In this document: in pieces, positions 1-12,500 of the stretch
Position numbering within the stretch: position 1 is the first letter of the stretch
Layout of the letters: every line of letters begins with the position of its first letter
From: Bolinopsis microptera
Taxonomy: Eukaryota; Ctenophora; Tentaculata; Lobata; Bolinopsidae
Length of the DNA: 64,000 bases
Direction: 5' to 3'
Assembly: GCF_026151205.1 (NCBI RefSeq)
Contig: NC_087072.1
Location: forward strand, 17,809,669 to 17,873,668
Program-made: the position numbers and the translations under genes
Notes under the pieces: model-generated
Database searches by the model: none
Told to the model about the DNA's origin: nothing
Seen by the model: only the letters and a program-made list of their open reading frames with translations

Positions 1-1653
1 TATATACGGTATACATACTTTGCCGGCTTCAGTCGGTAAACTGAGTTTTTTGTTATTACGTAGAGGAAATCAGGTACAACACAACAAAACGTTTTAATCT
101 ACCAAGTATTTTGTCGATCATAACGGTCGTGCGAATAATGCTCACAATATGTAGACCTTAAACTTTTCCACATTTAATTCCGGTTGGGCGCGCGCGTCCG
201 GCGATGCTCGGAAATATCATTTCCGACGAATTTCATTGAACGTGAAGACCTCCGACGCATGAAATCCAAATCGGGAGTTTAGAAGGCAAATCACAACGAT
301 TGGCGGCCTTTGGGAAGCCTAAAAGGGTTTCTAGGGTTTAGAGAGTAAACTGTGTGTGACCTTTGTGGTGCCAAAATGTATCCTAACTGAATTTGTTGGC
401 AATGTTTTGCATGACATCACGATGTAATATATCAACATAATATAATCTAATAACTTTTATTATATAAAACCGGATAGTTTCAATGGTAATTTCTAACACA
501 ACATGAAGCCGAAGATAGCCGAAGATAGGCCCAAATTCTAGCTGTAACTGACGAAGGGATTAAGAGAATTCGTTTTGCTGCATTTTGCAAATCTGCCTAG
601 TAATGACCTAATTAAGATACGATCTGATAGCGTTATGATCTAATTAGCCATCAGGCAGTGTCAAATAATGAGGTGCCCGCCCACTTGTTGACTATTGGGG
701 ATCAAGTATCAAGTGTACTGTCGATTATATTATGTGCAATTAAGCAACATTCCATGTAATGACTTCTACTTGATTAATGCTATTTTCCTACATGTTGGGT
801 TGGTTATCTCCTGTTTATTCATAAGTCTTATCATTGGGTATAAAGTATATATCTTTAAAATACAAGTGTCAATCCGATTTAAAAAGGTCAAAATCGCTAA
901 TAATATCAATAAAAATATGTATCTGAGTAAAACATCTTTGAAAAATTCGGTGTTTTAATTCTAATAAACTCAGTAACCCCAGTAACTCGGATAATCATTA
1001 GAAGGGATGTTTGGAATGAAGTAAGTTAATAATCTCCACGTAATCCGGCATGTTATCAGGTTCCAATAGACTGTGTCTTATCAGGAAGTCAATAACAACT
1101 CCAGCACAGTTTGTTTTAAATTTATCCGTTATAACTACTTCCTTCAGCTCATCTATCGTCATCAGCTCAAATCCTGAAATAGAAAGCTCTTATTTGTTTT
1201 CCCACAACGTCTTCATAGAATCAGTCACTCAGACACTGGTACAGAAATGAGATTTTCTTTGCAACTGTCCATGTCAGTTGAGTAGACGGATATTTGTAGA
1301 GTTTATAAATCAAAACCAAAATCGAATGACGAGTTGTTAATATCAAGATTAACACACAATAGTACAGTGTACATTTACACTAAAACTTGCGTGTAATATG
1401 TACATTTTACAGTTAACACCAAAACATATACATATCCCTTTCACCGTTAATTTAACATACAGCATTACACTTATTAAAGAACACATTCTGTTAAGGAGCT
1501 AGTTATGAACGGATTTTAGCAAGTATCAGAAATGATAGAGAACATCTTTCCGTCATAGATTTTAACGCAAGAAAATCCGTACATATGCGAAGATAGAAAT
1601 GTTTCAAAATATTAAAGATGCATGCAGTAAAATATAAAGTATATACTGTATAT
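1..1653. repeat. Dispersed repeat, copy A (left end cut by the window)
   Basis: This stretch recurs at 14104-17277 in the same orientation with only scattered substitutions and small indels (for example a 10-bp duplication near 510 and a few bases near 650). Position 1 pairs with 14104. The match runs to the assembly gap at 1654. The 87-codon ORF at 695-958 is shared by both copies and resembles no protein I know, so I treat it as part of the repeat. No clear terminal repeats are visible: the left edge starts with TATATACGGTATAC, and the right edge of copy B ends in a related TA-rich string, so element type is undecided. Confidence 0.85.
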
Positions 1654-1753
1654 NNNNNNNNNNNNNNNNNNNNNNNNNNNNNNNNNNNNNNNNNNNNNNN
1701 NNNNNNNNNNNNNNNNNNNNNNNNNNNNNNNNNNNNNNNNNNNNNNNNNNNNN
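1654..1753. other. Assembly gap (100 N)
   Basis: Exactly 100 unknown bases. The gap begins where copy B (17262-17345) enters a tandem TATA-rich repeat of about 15-30 bp, so the missing sequence is probably low-complexity and its true size is unknown. Confidence 0.95.
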
Positions 1754-2700
1754 GTGTTAGGAATGTTACGAGCTCTGAACAACGGCATATATATTATCTA
1801 CTTATCATCATCCCATTTTGTTCAAGTTTACTAGTTTTATGCAACTTTAAACTGCTGGAAAGTATTTATGCTGGAAATATTTTAACAACAAATTTTATTT
1901 TATTATTTTATAAAACTCTCAAATAAAAAATACTTACTCATTTGAAAACTTGTTAACCCTGAGATGCTATAGGCCCATGAAGTGTTTCACCTACCTGCGA
2001 TTATTTAGTTCAGCAAATATTGTATTTTGTAATGTTCATTTAATGTTGTTATTTGTAGAAAAAAATCAGTCTAGAAAATTCTGTTACGCTTTGAAATGAA
2101 ATAGAGAATTTGTATCACGCTGATAACAAACCAGCACAAGGTAGTTTACCATTTCAGAGTGGGTGACTGTAAATGTGTAAATCATAACTAGCAAATCCTG
2201 TTTCTACAGTCTACACTAAACAAAGTAAGAGTAGATACATAACATTTAAATGTTGATAAAAATAAAATATAGTACAGTGGCACCCTGATAAAAACAATTA
2301 ATAACATTAAAATTATTTAAAAATCAACTAATCATAGAATACTGGACAAATTTGTGATAAAAGAAAAGGGGGAATTTTTTAAAACAACAGAAATAAACAG
2401 TTTATAATTTTAAACTATTATAACATAATATCACGAAGATGGTATTAACCTTAAATTATTAATCATACAAAATCACATTCATATTTACATTTCCAACTCA
2501 CATTAACAAAAATTAGAAAAGCTTAGGTGTAACAAAAAATGATTAAAAGAATTAACTGTTGACTCATGTCAGTTACCCCTGATATTTTTTAGCAGAATTA
2601 CAAGAGTTGCGTGTGGGCAGTTGACTCTGTTCCAACTTCCACCCTGCACAGTATTTGTATATTTTAAACTTCTCTGACGCAAAAAACAGAATATCTACAT
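1754..2700. other. Intergenic, 3' flank of the BTB gene
   Basis: AT-rich sequence with no convincing ORF or repeat structure. It lies downstream of the minus-strand BTB gene and probably holds its 3'UTR; several AATAAA-like strings occur on the minus strand, but none can be chosen with confidence. Confidence 0.5.
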
Positions 2701-4170
2701 TTAAATGCTTTGCACAAGTACATTGTTCATCCCTTCAGTTTTAACAGTTAATTGTCTTGAGTATATTGCAACAATCTTCACAGATGAGAATTTTTTCAAT
2801 GCTGTCAAAATTTCCGGGATTGTCAGCAGTAATATTGACACATAAGAAAGAACTTTCCCGCCCTCTGCAGATCCAATCATGTAGCAATGGATTATGTGGT
2901 CTTTATGTATTTCATGTACTGAGACAAAATCAATTTCGGACTCCAAGCCTAAATCAATAACAAATCCATCGATCATGTGAGACAGCTCCTTGCCACTTCG
3001 TTTAGGACAGATTGGACAGCGAATGGCTTGGTGAAGCTGCAAGCAAATCCTCTTATTTCGAGACACCTCTTCTCGGAACAAGGTCATGTCATTGAATGTT
3101 TTTGTTACTGAATATGTTTTAAAACATTCAGGCAATTCACTAAAAATGACAGGCTTCTTGAACCCTTTTCCTTTTGTTCTTTTTATTTTAGACACTACTA
3201 CAGCCCTTACATCTTTAAGTAAAGGTACAGCTACCAAAGGATCTTTGAAATACGGCAAAATAAGAGGTATCAGAATGTCAAATAATCTAGCAGGCTGAGT
3301 GTTTCTGCAAATATTCATGATGATAAATTCTAGTCTGGAATATAGGGGATAACCCTTGATTGAATCATGACTGATATGCTGTTTTAAGACTTGCTCTCTT
3401 GCAAACCTGCATCTATCAGATGAAGAAAGTTGACCTACAAAAGAAAGAAATTGTGCCTCATTAGTGAATGCAGTTGCGGCAGGGATTGACTGCAGACTCA
3501 TCAAAACACATTTCTTTCGATCATCTCCTTTACCAAGAAGTAGAGCTAAAAATTTGCCACAAGCATCTGTCTTTGAGTTCTTTATCAAACCATCAACCAT
3601 TTGGTGATCAATACCCAATAGACTTGAATGATCAATGAGATGTTTTATTAATTGGTCAGCATTTGCACATATTATCTTATTTAACTCTTTAGAAAGTAAG
3701 TTATGCTGCCAATCTTCTGATGCTAGTATATCAAACTTTTGATAAAATTCGAAGATATTGCTTGGATTTATTGTAAGTTCTTCTTTGAATTGTTCAAAAC
3801 AAGCATACCAAAGACTAGGAATGTCCCAAATATCAGCAAACTTGAACATTACGATGATATCATCAACCTGTAACTGTTGTACTATAGTTTGATTACCGTA
3901 CATGTACTCAATACATTTCCGAATGGCATCTGTATCTTTTTGGTTACTAAATCCATCAAGATAAATTTCTGTACATTCAGCACAAATTATTTTCCTGAAC
4001 TTTTCACTGTGTATTGCCAATATTACAGAATTGCAGATAAACTTCTGAGTAGGCATCATGTTCTCACCCAACTCGTCATCTTGAGGCCCAAGGATCAGGA
4101 AAACTATTTGAGGTATCTCAAAGTTGGTGAAGAAGTTCACCAAATTTTTTGGTAATTCATAAGACACCAT
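2701..4170 (-). CDS. BTB/POZ domain protein, single coding exon
   Basis: A 489-residue ORF with no intron. Residues about 18-130 have the BTB/POZ pattern: hydrophobic beta strand, then FICNSVILAIHSEKFRKI (the 'shell' helix found in BTB proteins), a D..A...IEYMYG segment and a helical FKFADIWDIPSLWYAC segment. BTB domains dimerise and often recruit Cullin-3 ubiquitin ligase or other partners. Residues 130-200 look helical and BACK-like. The C-terminal half shows no Kelch, zinc-finger or MATH motif that I recognise, so no substrate can be named. The start is the first Met. A strong 3' splice site (TTTTTCTCAG) ends at 4192, 21 nt before the ATG, which implies a short 5' exon or a trans-spliced leader. 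The ORF looks intact and the BTB call is firm; the function is unknown. Confidence 0.8.
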   Translation of the reverse strand: MVSYELPKNLVNFFTNFEIPQIVFLILGPQDDELGENMMPTQKFICNSVILAIHSEKFRKIICAECTEIYLDGFSNQKDTDAIRKCIEYMYGNQTIVQQLQVDDIIVMFKFADIWDIPSLWYACFEQFKEELTINPSNIFEFYQKFDILASEDWQHNLLSKELNKIICANADQLIKHLIDHSSLLGIDHQMVDGLIKNSKTDACGKFLALLLGKGDDRKKCVLMSLQSIPAATAFTNEAQFLSFVGQLSSSDRCRFAREQVLKQHISHDSIKGYPLYSRLEFIIMNICRNTQPARLFDILIPLILPYFKDPLVAVPLLKDVRAVVVSKIKRTKGKGFKKPVIFSELPECFKTYSVTKTFNDMTLFREEVSRNKRICLQLHQAIRCPICPKRSGKELSHMIDGFVIDLGLESEIDFVSVHEIHKDHIIHCYMIGSAEGGKVLSYVSILLLTIPEILTALKKFSSVKIVAIYSRQLTVKTEGMNNVLVQSI

Positions 4171-6379
4171 TGATAGTGAAATTACCTAGGACTGAGAAAA
4201 ATAATGTTGAAAATACAATTTATAATGACCTGTAGTGTATTATATGTGGGAACGTCATAAAATCCAATGGTATCAATCAAAGCAAGGGTTAAATTATTTT
4301 TAAACGTCCAAATACAGTAAAACCCCTATTTACCGTGCCCCGATTTACTGCAAACCCCGATTTCCCGTGGCCATGTCCTTTCTCCCAAATTATAGGAGTT
4401 TTCCTGTAGATAAAACAATGAACAGGGAGGAACATCAGCAATATTTTTTCATATTTTGGACATAGTTAATTTAAAATATGTTTCACTTCACACTACCCAG
4501 TGGCAGACAGAGCATCTTCATGCTATCCTTTATAATGGGTTGCCTTATTCCAGCCTCTTTTTAAAAATTTTAATTTCAACTTGCACATCTTTTTGGTTCA
4601 GGGTTCACTGTTTCACTGTAAGTGATAGCTTTGATGTAATAGCCTGATCGGAACATTATTCATTAGTCACATTGTTGTAATGTATCTGGGGCAAAATTTA
4701 TAGAATTCCTGTTTATTGCGACTAGGAAAAAGCTTTTATCAGCTTTGAGCTTCTCAGTTTTAAATTCAATCTTCTGCAAGCTAAATGCCATCATATTCAC
4801 TGACACCATCAATACAGCAGCAAAGGATTATATTAACTTGTGAAACAAACCTGACACACAGAACATAGGTAATTGAAATCTTCCCAGATCATAGCTAATA
4901 ATAATTCAACTCATAATTAACCGTCCCCTACAAGTAGGTAATCGAACATACTCTATAAAATTATTTATATACAAATTCATGTCTGTTTATTTACTTCTGT
5001 TAATTGTTTTGATCAATTTGAGGATTTTCACCGTGGGGGTTCCCACATTTGTTGGTTAAGAGTGCTCAACATAACATGCATAATGATAAAGCTTGACTGC
5101 CTTATTGACCCTGGTAGGTACATGGGGTGGACATCCCAACACCAGTGCATCAGGACATAGTGTTGGGCTACTTCATAATGTGTTAGATCCCAGAGAAGCC
5201 ACCATCCCCTTTATTGCTTTAACTCAGCAGCAGCATTAGTTGTGCTTTCCTACCACATTGCGTACCTCTGAAAGTAACCGAACAGTGGTGGATTTGGGGG
5301 TCCAGAGATCCATTCTCTTTGAGATATGTTTAAAGAGTGAACAGTCTAGTTACTTCGATTTTTTCTTATGTATGAGACTACACACTGCGATTCAAGGTTG
5401 ACAACTAAATAATACCATATGAAATTATTTAACAAAATTTGTTTTCTTGTTTGTTTCTTAACTCTCTAGTTGGCTAGATCATACAGAAATTCAGTTGAGC
5501 ATCTTGCTAAAGTTCAGCAAATTCGAAGGGAAATTCGTTTCCAAGATCGAATCACTGCTGTACTAATTATTTAACATAATCGAATTGATAACCAATGAAA
5601 TATTGATTGAAACAACACAGTTCAAATTCTTAACAAAAATACGGTTTGTGCCATATTTCAATTCAACTTAAACATTAAAACCATTTACTATATCCACTGT
5701 CGTGGTAATCGATAAAATTTGGACACGTTTGACTTGAAAAAAAAAACAATTTAATTAAACCTAAAGAGTTAATCAGTCCTGCATAATATGAAGGACAACT
5801 AACTAAAATCATAAAAAGATGTAAAAGGATAAAACTACGAAAAACATTTTCATAAATGCATGCCTAATATAGATTTGAAGACTTGAAATTAAACATTTTA
5901 AACCATTCTGAACTTTGCGCACAAAAAGGAAAAAGTGGTGGTATAGCTAGCTGTTCATGTTAGTCAGTGTATGTTCAATATCATTCTTAGATGTTTCTTG
6001 AAGCAGGTTCAGGGTGTTACATGACTACATAATTTTATGAAGGAGCAAATTAAATGAAATCGGTTTGGGAATACTTGTTAGGTCTTACATATTAGTTAAT
6101 GCTAAGTACCAAACAACAAGTGGGAGGTGGATCGTTGTTATACCGTTAAATCGATTTAACACCGCAATTCCAGTCGCAAGCCTGGGACCACTACTAGCAT
6201 TGTCACAACATCTACAAAGCTGCCATATAGCCATTAGCCTGACTGACAATTTTCTCGACTGACTGACAATGTTTCTTCTTTTCCCCATTTAGAATACAAA
6301 GATTAGTACATTTTAGCTTATGATTAATATTATTAATAATATTTACCTATAGTTTACCTAGATTATTTCTTGCAAAATC
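4171..6379. other. Intergenic, no gene seen
   Basis: About 2.2 kb of AT-rich sequence between the BTB gene and a transposase fragment. Apart from the possible transposon end near 4313, I see only short spurious ORFs and no exon-like stretch with splice sites. Confidence 0.5.
4313..4374. mobile_element. Possible pogo/Tigger-type terminal repeat remnant
   Basis: The sequence starts CAGTAAAACCCCTATTTACC and continues with spaced repeats of CCCCGATTT. This style is typical of terminal inverted repeats of pogo/Tigger elements. No partner end was found within a few kb, so it may be a solo or rearranged end. Confidence 0.3.
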
Positions 6380-6766
6380 GTGTCAAAACCCATTTTTTCA
6401 CAATCTTTTGAAATTTTCTTCAAAAAATTTCAAAACGAGAAGAGAGTAATCATCTTCAAGCTTCTCCGTGTCAACGGAAGCAGTTGGACGGCTGCTAGAA
6501 GTGCACTTTCGAAGAAATACGGAAAATCAGGCAGGACAATTCATCCAAAGACTATTCATCAACAGGTGACGAAATTTGAGACTGTGGAAGGTCCAAAGAC
6601 CAGGGAAAAGGTGACTGTTTGTAATCATGATGTCTTCGGATCCCACTTTTTCGAGAATGATGAGAAAGCAGACACGATAAGGATAGCAAATTATATCGCT
6701 ATGTTGAGTGGGAAAGTTATCAGAGTCCTCAAAAGAAAAAAACATAATTCCTGTATTTTTCAATAA
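6380..6766 (+). pseudogene. Transposase N-terminal helix-turn-helix fragment (DUF4817 / mariner-like)
   Basis: A 128-codon ORF. Residues about 18-70 carry the motif EKRVIIFKLL...GSSWTAARSALSKKYG...HPKTIHQQVTKFE, split here for length. This pattern (helix, 'AA..A...FG', then 'I...V.KFE') is the N-terminal DNA-binding helix-turn-helix seen in DUF4817 proteins and mariner-like transposases. The ORF ends after about 60 further residues of no clear homology, and no DDE catalytic domain follows, so it is a broken relic. The true start is uncertain because the element ends were not found. Confidence 0.55.
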
Positions 6767-7677
6767 GACAGTGGACAGACCTCTCGTCACTGCTCTCATG
6801 AAAGTTTGGGTTGCCTGGGGGAGCATTTTGTAAAGATACTGGTTTCTCGGAAAGCAGACTTCAGCTGGCCTCCTTACTGATTCTGACCTGACCTAATTTA
6901 TTTTGAGGGGTTATCCTTATATATTATATATTAAGATCGTGTTTATTCATAGGGACGCTAAAAATTTAAAACTTGAAATGGTAAAACGTGCAATAGACAG
7001 TATGATTTGAGGGTTCCACACCTGACACCTGTTATGCCGGAATAGAAGGCAGCTTCGTTTAGAAAGTTAATGATATATTTGGGTTATTTTTGATATTTAT
7101 TTTTTAAATGTAATAATTTATTTGTAATTTAAAACAAAAATCGAACTGTTTGACCTATTTCATATTTGTTAGATTTTAAAGGCCATTCAATCTACCAATA
7201 GTGCATCGCGATACAATTTCTTGGCAAATAAGTATTTGATCTTTTAATAATGAATAAAGAACGAGGGTCCTGATTTATGATTTCGAATTTTATATGTTTT
7301 TGACAAAAAATGCACGATCAATGAGAAAACATAAAATAGCCGTTGCCGACCAGGTTTAGTGGACAAATTATATTGTCAGCTAGGCCACTTTTTACAAATT
7401 ACTTGTAGCGCGATGCACCAGTACTATAGCTGAGCAGGGGTTATGAATAGTAGCTTCGAAATTATGGTTAGGATATAGGTTGATTGACGATGTCATGGTC
7501 AACCTTGTCATACGTTGTATGACCCGCCGCGCACGAGTGCGGGGCTCCCCCTGTATCACTATAGTGAAGAGACAGTGGGGGTCACCACGTGGGCTTTTAC
7601 TAATTCGTTCACATAGCCATGTGCCTACGCGTACTGCGGTCGCGCGCTACTGCAAGCGAGAGGGCTCTGGTTAGAGC

Positions 7678-8026
7678 AACTAATTCGCTCGCCCAAAAAT
7701 TTCACGTGACTTTGGTTTTTATGGTTTTGCAGCCGTACAAAACGGTTTTACATAAACCCTTATCCCAACCCTAACCCTAACCATAACCCTTACTACAACC
7801 CTAACCCTAACCCGAGCCCTAAACAATCGAATTCGTATTCTACTAGCCTGTCACGTGACCAAATCGGTTTTTTGCCCATAACTCTCCAGGGAAGCATTTT
7901 AACTCTACACGTCATGTGGGGTGATTCGGAATCATCGTCCAAAAATACACCAATTCCGATCACTTTCATGCCCAAAGGGCCTTTTCACAAGAATTTTCTT
8001 AAAATTTGGGCGAGCGATTTAGTAGG
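7678..8026. mobile_element. MITE with telomere-like CCCTAA repeats, copy 1
   Basis: About 350 bp bounded by inverted ends: CTAATTCGCTCGCCCAAAAA on the left and TTTGGGCGAGCGATTTAG on the right. The interior has CCCTAACCCTAACC-type runs near 7765-7825, then CACGTGACC, AACGGTTTTTTGCCC and a CTCCAGGGAAGC block. The same order is found in copies at 26022-26394 (inverted), 27524-27923 and 27957-28853. There is no ORF of note, so it is non-autonomous. Confidence 0.8.
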
Positions 8027-8749
8027 AGCGCACCACGTGATACAAGGTCAACCCTTCCAGATCGTTGTTCTGCGAATTAGAAATCAACAAAGCAATTGGC
8101 AACGATCTAGTTAGATCGAAACGAAGTAAAATTACTGGGCCGCGCTCAGCCTGTCATTCCGCCGAATCTCTATATGTATTCTTTTTTAATTTGAAAATTC
8201 AATTTATCATTACATAATACACAAATCAAGCGTTACATTTCAGCCATGCAAAATTACCATGACATATTTTGATATACTAATTGATAAATGGTACTGCAAT
8301 TTGACGGATGTTACTCGTATAAATTTCTTCGAAGTAGCGCGCGCCGCTTTCTTCTCGACGGCAAGTGCGATGAAGTAGCGCGCGCCGGGCCAGATCATTA
8401 ACAATGGTCAATACTGCAATATAAATATAAGTTGCTTAATGTTTTATTTGGCCGGATGACAACTAACGAGAAAAATAAACTTAATTACATAATAAGTAAT
8501 TCGGCTGAACCAACACATAGCAAGCGCCACATTAACGTTGGGGCCGTTGTTTAAGAACATAATAGCGGCCTGAGGTCCACAGGTAAATAGTAAAAATGAT
8601 AGTTTGCGCGGCGCAAACCATCGTTAAAAAAACTGTGAGCTTTTCCACAAAACAAAATTTTGCATACCTCATACCTTATTTGTTATTGAAATGATTAGTA
8701 AGTTTTGCAGCTAAATGCCATATTTAATTACGCGCGGCTTTTGGAGCCG

Positions 8750-8793
8750 CGAAGAATTGACATCGTCAATTTTAATTGATGATGTCAATTCTT
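8750..8793. repeat. Short perfect-type hairpin
   Basis: Two 21-bp arms (GAAGAATTGACATCGTCAATT and its complement with one mismatch) are separated by a 2-nt loop, inside the GC-rich island. A related sequence (GATTGACGATGTCAATC) occurs at 26691-26708. Confidence 0.8.
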
Positions 8794-9059
8794 CGTAGCT
8801 CGGCCCGGTGAGGTCCAGTAGCGCATTTCGCTACAACTTCGCATCTCGCCAATCTTGCGAGAAGATGCGCGGCGCGGCCCAGTATATTGCAGTAGTGCAT
8901 CGCGCTACAACTCAAATGAGACTCGTTTTGTGTTTTAGTTGTATCACGTCGTGACCCTCATGATAGTCGTTTCACTATCAGCATCAGTGCGCGGTAGTAA
9001 CGTAGTTTTTGTTTTTTTCAAAAATTTACTTTTACCTAATAACAAAAAAATAAGTTATC

Positions 9060-9136
9060 CCCAAAATTACACTAGCGTAATCATTCGGACCCCCCCCCCC
9101 CCCCCCAGCTGATTACGTAATATTTGAACGACACCT
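9060..9136. repeat. Poly-C run flanked by inverted TACGTAAT-type arms
   Basis: A run of about 19 C (from 9089) sits between a TAGCGTAATCATTCGG-like left side and GCTGATTACGTAATATTTGAACGAC on the right. A related arrangement with CCCCCTCCCCCT occurs at 62120-62190, so this is a small repeat family and not just a homopolymer. Confidence 0.6.
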
Positions 9137-9503
9137 AACGGGTGATACTCGTAGTCGTAAAATATTTGTTCTAAAATCTAAGACCGTCGACGAGTCTAAC
9201 TCGACGCGCGTTTTGGTAAGTTACTTTTAAGGTTGTGTGCTGTACATTTCCCTCTACAATTGGTATATCAATTGGTTTTTAGGAATGGGGCAAAAACAAT
9301 GTTATTAATGAATGGTAGAGGATTGAGAACATCGTCTGAAACGTCGCACACAACAAAATAGTAAGCACAATATCTATCATTAACATGATCATTTACGTGA
9401 AACCTTGAGCAAACGAAAAACGGATGTAAGAATTACATTCAAATACAAAATATGGACATTTACTGAAACACACCACTTTGGTTAAGTTTAATTTCCCTTT
9501 ATT

Positions 9504-12500
9504 TCATTTCCCTTTATGTTTTTCCAGTTGAACGATGAGGTTTGCTTGTGGTTTGATGATAGCCAACATAGTGTCCTTAATCCCTTCGCTTCCTGAAGTA
9601 GAATCTTTCAACATAAGTTTGCCGATATCGTACAGTTTGGAGCTTAACGACTTGAACCTCGGATGATCAGGGGTGATCCCTTCGCTTGCTAAACATTCCG
9701 CTATCACGGATTTCAACAGAGTCTTGTTTTTCTGCGATCTAGAGGGTTTTAACGTCCCACAAGTTTCTGAATTAGAACTGACACCCGAGGATTCTGGCTT
9801 AACTTCAGACGAACTTGGTGGTAACACTTCTGTAGATTTAGTGTTCCGACTTACAGAAACAATCGGAAACTGAGCAATGTTTTCAGACGATTTGGCGTGC
9901 CTGGGCTCAATTTCAACGCTAGAACTACACGAAGGTAAGTGAGATAAGCTTTTACTACGATCGAGGGTGGAAGCTTTACACTTTCCTTTACCGCTCACTG
10001 ACTTTTCAGAGTTGTTGGAGCTTGTGCGGTAAAATCTGGAGTCTTTATTTGATTTACTGGTTGCTGATTTATATTCTCGTTTCTCTTCGGTGTTGTAGGG
10101 TGAGAGGCTGCAGTATGTTTCTCTGAAATTAGTTGATGTTAACTATCAACTTTCAATCTCGATATAATATCCAGTGATTCAATAAAAAGTTATCAATATT
10201 TTCCAGATCCACTTTTATGTGATGTCTCGGTTAAAGTATAAATCATTACCGATGGACGAATTTTCTCTGTAATTCCTGTATCCGCTCGTCTGAGTCGTCG
10301 TGACAATTAAAATAGTTTATACCGTGAGTCTGTAAGTTCACTACATCCTGTAATTTTATTAACACCAGTTATTTAATATTCTTCAAGTAATGATATCAAT
10401 CTAAGTATAACAAGTAATTAAGTTAAATCAGCCGAGAAGTTTCTCCGACTATATTTTAATACGTGGAACGTGGATAAATGTTGTTAACTAGACTCACTCT
10501 AAAGGGAAGCGAAGCAGTTCTTTGTTCGTGGAACTCTTCTCCTGAACTATCCTGGGTATCACTCTTGAACGAGCTGGGATCGTAGTTACTCAGGAAATCC
10601 TGAAAATAAAGTTATACAACGAACTATAGATGTGGATACAAATAATTCGGGGCCTTCAAAGGGGGGTAACAAGAAAGCGTTACAAGTGTTACAAGCCTTC
10701 TATAATACAAAATGTGTATCACCTCTTCAACCCGCCGAACATGTGCTTACCCTAAAAATGTAAACAAATGTGTTTCACCTCCTCAACCCACCGAACATGT
10801 GCTTACTATTAAAGTAAACAAATGTGTTTCACCTCCCCGCCAGTATCCACATCTATAGATCATGAAGAATCAAAACTTTATCTGTCCTCCAAAACTCCGC
10901 ATATGATGTGAACAGAAAATGAACATAGAAAATTAAGATCCCTGGAATGTGAAAATAAATATCCATGAGAAATAAATGTTACAGTTGGTACCATAGGAGA
11001 AGGAACTGAGGCGGCAGCTGGTGTGTTTCTAGGAGAAGGTATCCTGACTGGAAAACTTTTATCAGTCTTAGTGCTCTCAACGGCCGCCCTCTCGAAGAAC
11101 TCCAGTAGCTTCTGCTCGTGACTCCAGTCTACACGTGGGTTCTGGTTTATAAATACTCCTCCTTTTTGGGTGCTAGGTGGTCTGAAGAGAACAGCTTAGT
11201 AATAGCTATCTTTAAACTAGTACCGACATCTTAATGTAGTCTGATTTATAAACACCATGCTGACTACAGAATGTGCAATATATGTACAAATTCTCTGAGT
11301 TGCAATATTCCCACTCGATACATGTTGCGGCAACATGTGCATTTTATTTATTCGCATAATATGTATTACACTGAAGCTCAGAGGACATATAACATGCTAG
11401 ATGCTGATGTCGATTACACGACATCTCAAACACTACTTACTGCAGCTAAAACACTACTTACTGCAGCTAAAACACTACTTACTGCAGCTAAAACACTACT
11501 TACTGCAGCCAAAACACTACTTACTGCAGCTAAAACACTACTTACTGCAGCTAAAACACTACTTACTGCAGCTAAAACACTACTTACTGCAGCTAAAACA
11601 CTACTTACTGCAGCTAAAACACTACTTACTGCAGCTAAAACACTACTTACTGCAGCTAAAACACTACTTACTGCAGCTAAAACACTACTTACTGCAGCTA
11701 AAACACTACTTACTGCAGCTAAAACACTACTTACTGCAGCTAAAACACTACTTACTGCAGCTAAAACACTACTTACTGCAGCTAAAACACTACTTACTGC
11801 AGCTAAAACACTACTTACTGCAGCTAAAACACTACTTACTGCAGCTAAAACACTACTTACTGCAGCTAAAACACTACTTACTGCAGCTAAAACACTACTT
11901 ACTGCAGCTAAAACACTACTTACTGCAGCTAAAACACTACTTACTGCAGCTAAAACACTACTTACTGCAGCTAAAACACTACTTACTGCAGCTAAAACAC
12001 TACTTACTGCAGCTAAAACACTACTTACTGCAGCTAAAACACTACTTACTGCAGCCAAAACACTACTTACTGCAGCTAAAACACTACTTACTGCAGCTAA
12101 AACACTACTTACTGCAGCTAAAACACTACTTACTGCAGCTAAAACACTACTTACTGCAGCTAAAACACTACTTACTGCAGCTAAAACACTACTTACTGCA
12201 GCTAAAACACTACTTACTGCAGCACGTCTCTGAAAGTGTAAAGTTTTCCTCTCCACAAGAGGACGTAAGGTCCCTGCGTGGTGTTAGCGGAGTTACCAAT
12301 ACTGCGAGTTTGCACTGCTCGTATCCACTCAGACTTCAACTTAATACCTTGTTCTCTCTGTGGATAACATGTATTAAGGGAACGTGTGATGTCTCTTTAA
12401 TGTCATGAAATGACGAAACAAACCGTATGAGTGAAAATAAATAACATAAATCAGTGTTATTGAAGTGGACACTGTAAATTTTGCTAAATATTTTAACCAC

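Larger units (their letters stand above)
7360..9220. repeat. GC-rich mosaic repeat island 1
   Basis: GC-rich blocks stand out from the AT-rich background. Several recur at 26690-30010: the block around 7500-7600 (TGTATGACCCGCCGCG, GGCTCCCCCTGTATC, GGGGGTCACCACGTG), the block 8306-8405 (TTCTTCGAAGTAGCGCGCGC, GGGCCAGATCATTAACAA), and the block 9131-9215, which is the reverse complement of 26826-26925 (GGTGATACTCGT, ACCGTCGACGAGTC). The order of blocks differs between islands, so they behave as shuffled modules. There is no coding potential beyond accidental short ORFs. Confidence 0.75.

Noticed and set aside
695-958. 87-codon ORF repeated at 14747-15037
   Set aside because: Both copies are simply parts of the same dispersed repeat; no protein motif and no other coding evidence.
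7765-7825. CCCTAA repeats as a chromosome end or fusion point
   Set aside because: They sit inside a MITE with defined ends that recurs several times, so transposition explains them.
11427-12221. CRISPR-like regular repeat
   Set aside because: There are no spacers; units are directly adjacent and the genome is animal nuclear DNA.
11271-12408. Long ORFs on both strands (TLLTAAK, LLQLKHY and AAVSSVL heptad repeats)
   Set aside because: They are translations of the 21-bp minisatellite in an intron, open in several frames only because the unit is a multiple of three without stops.
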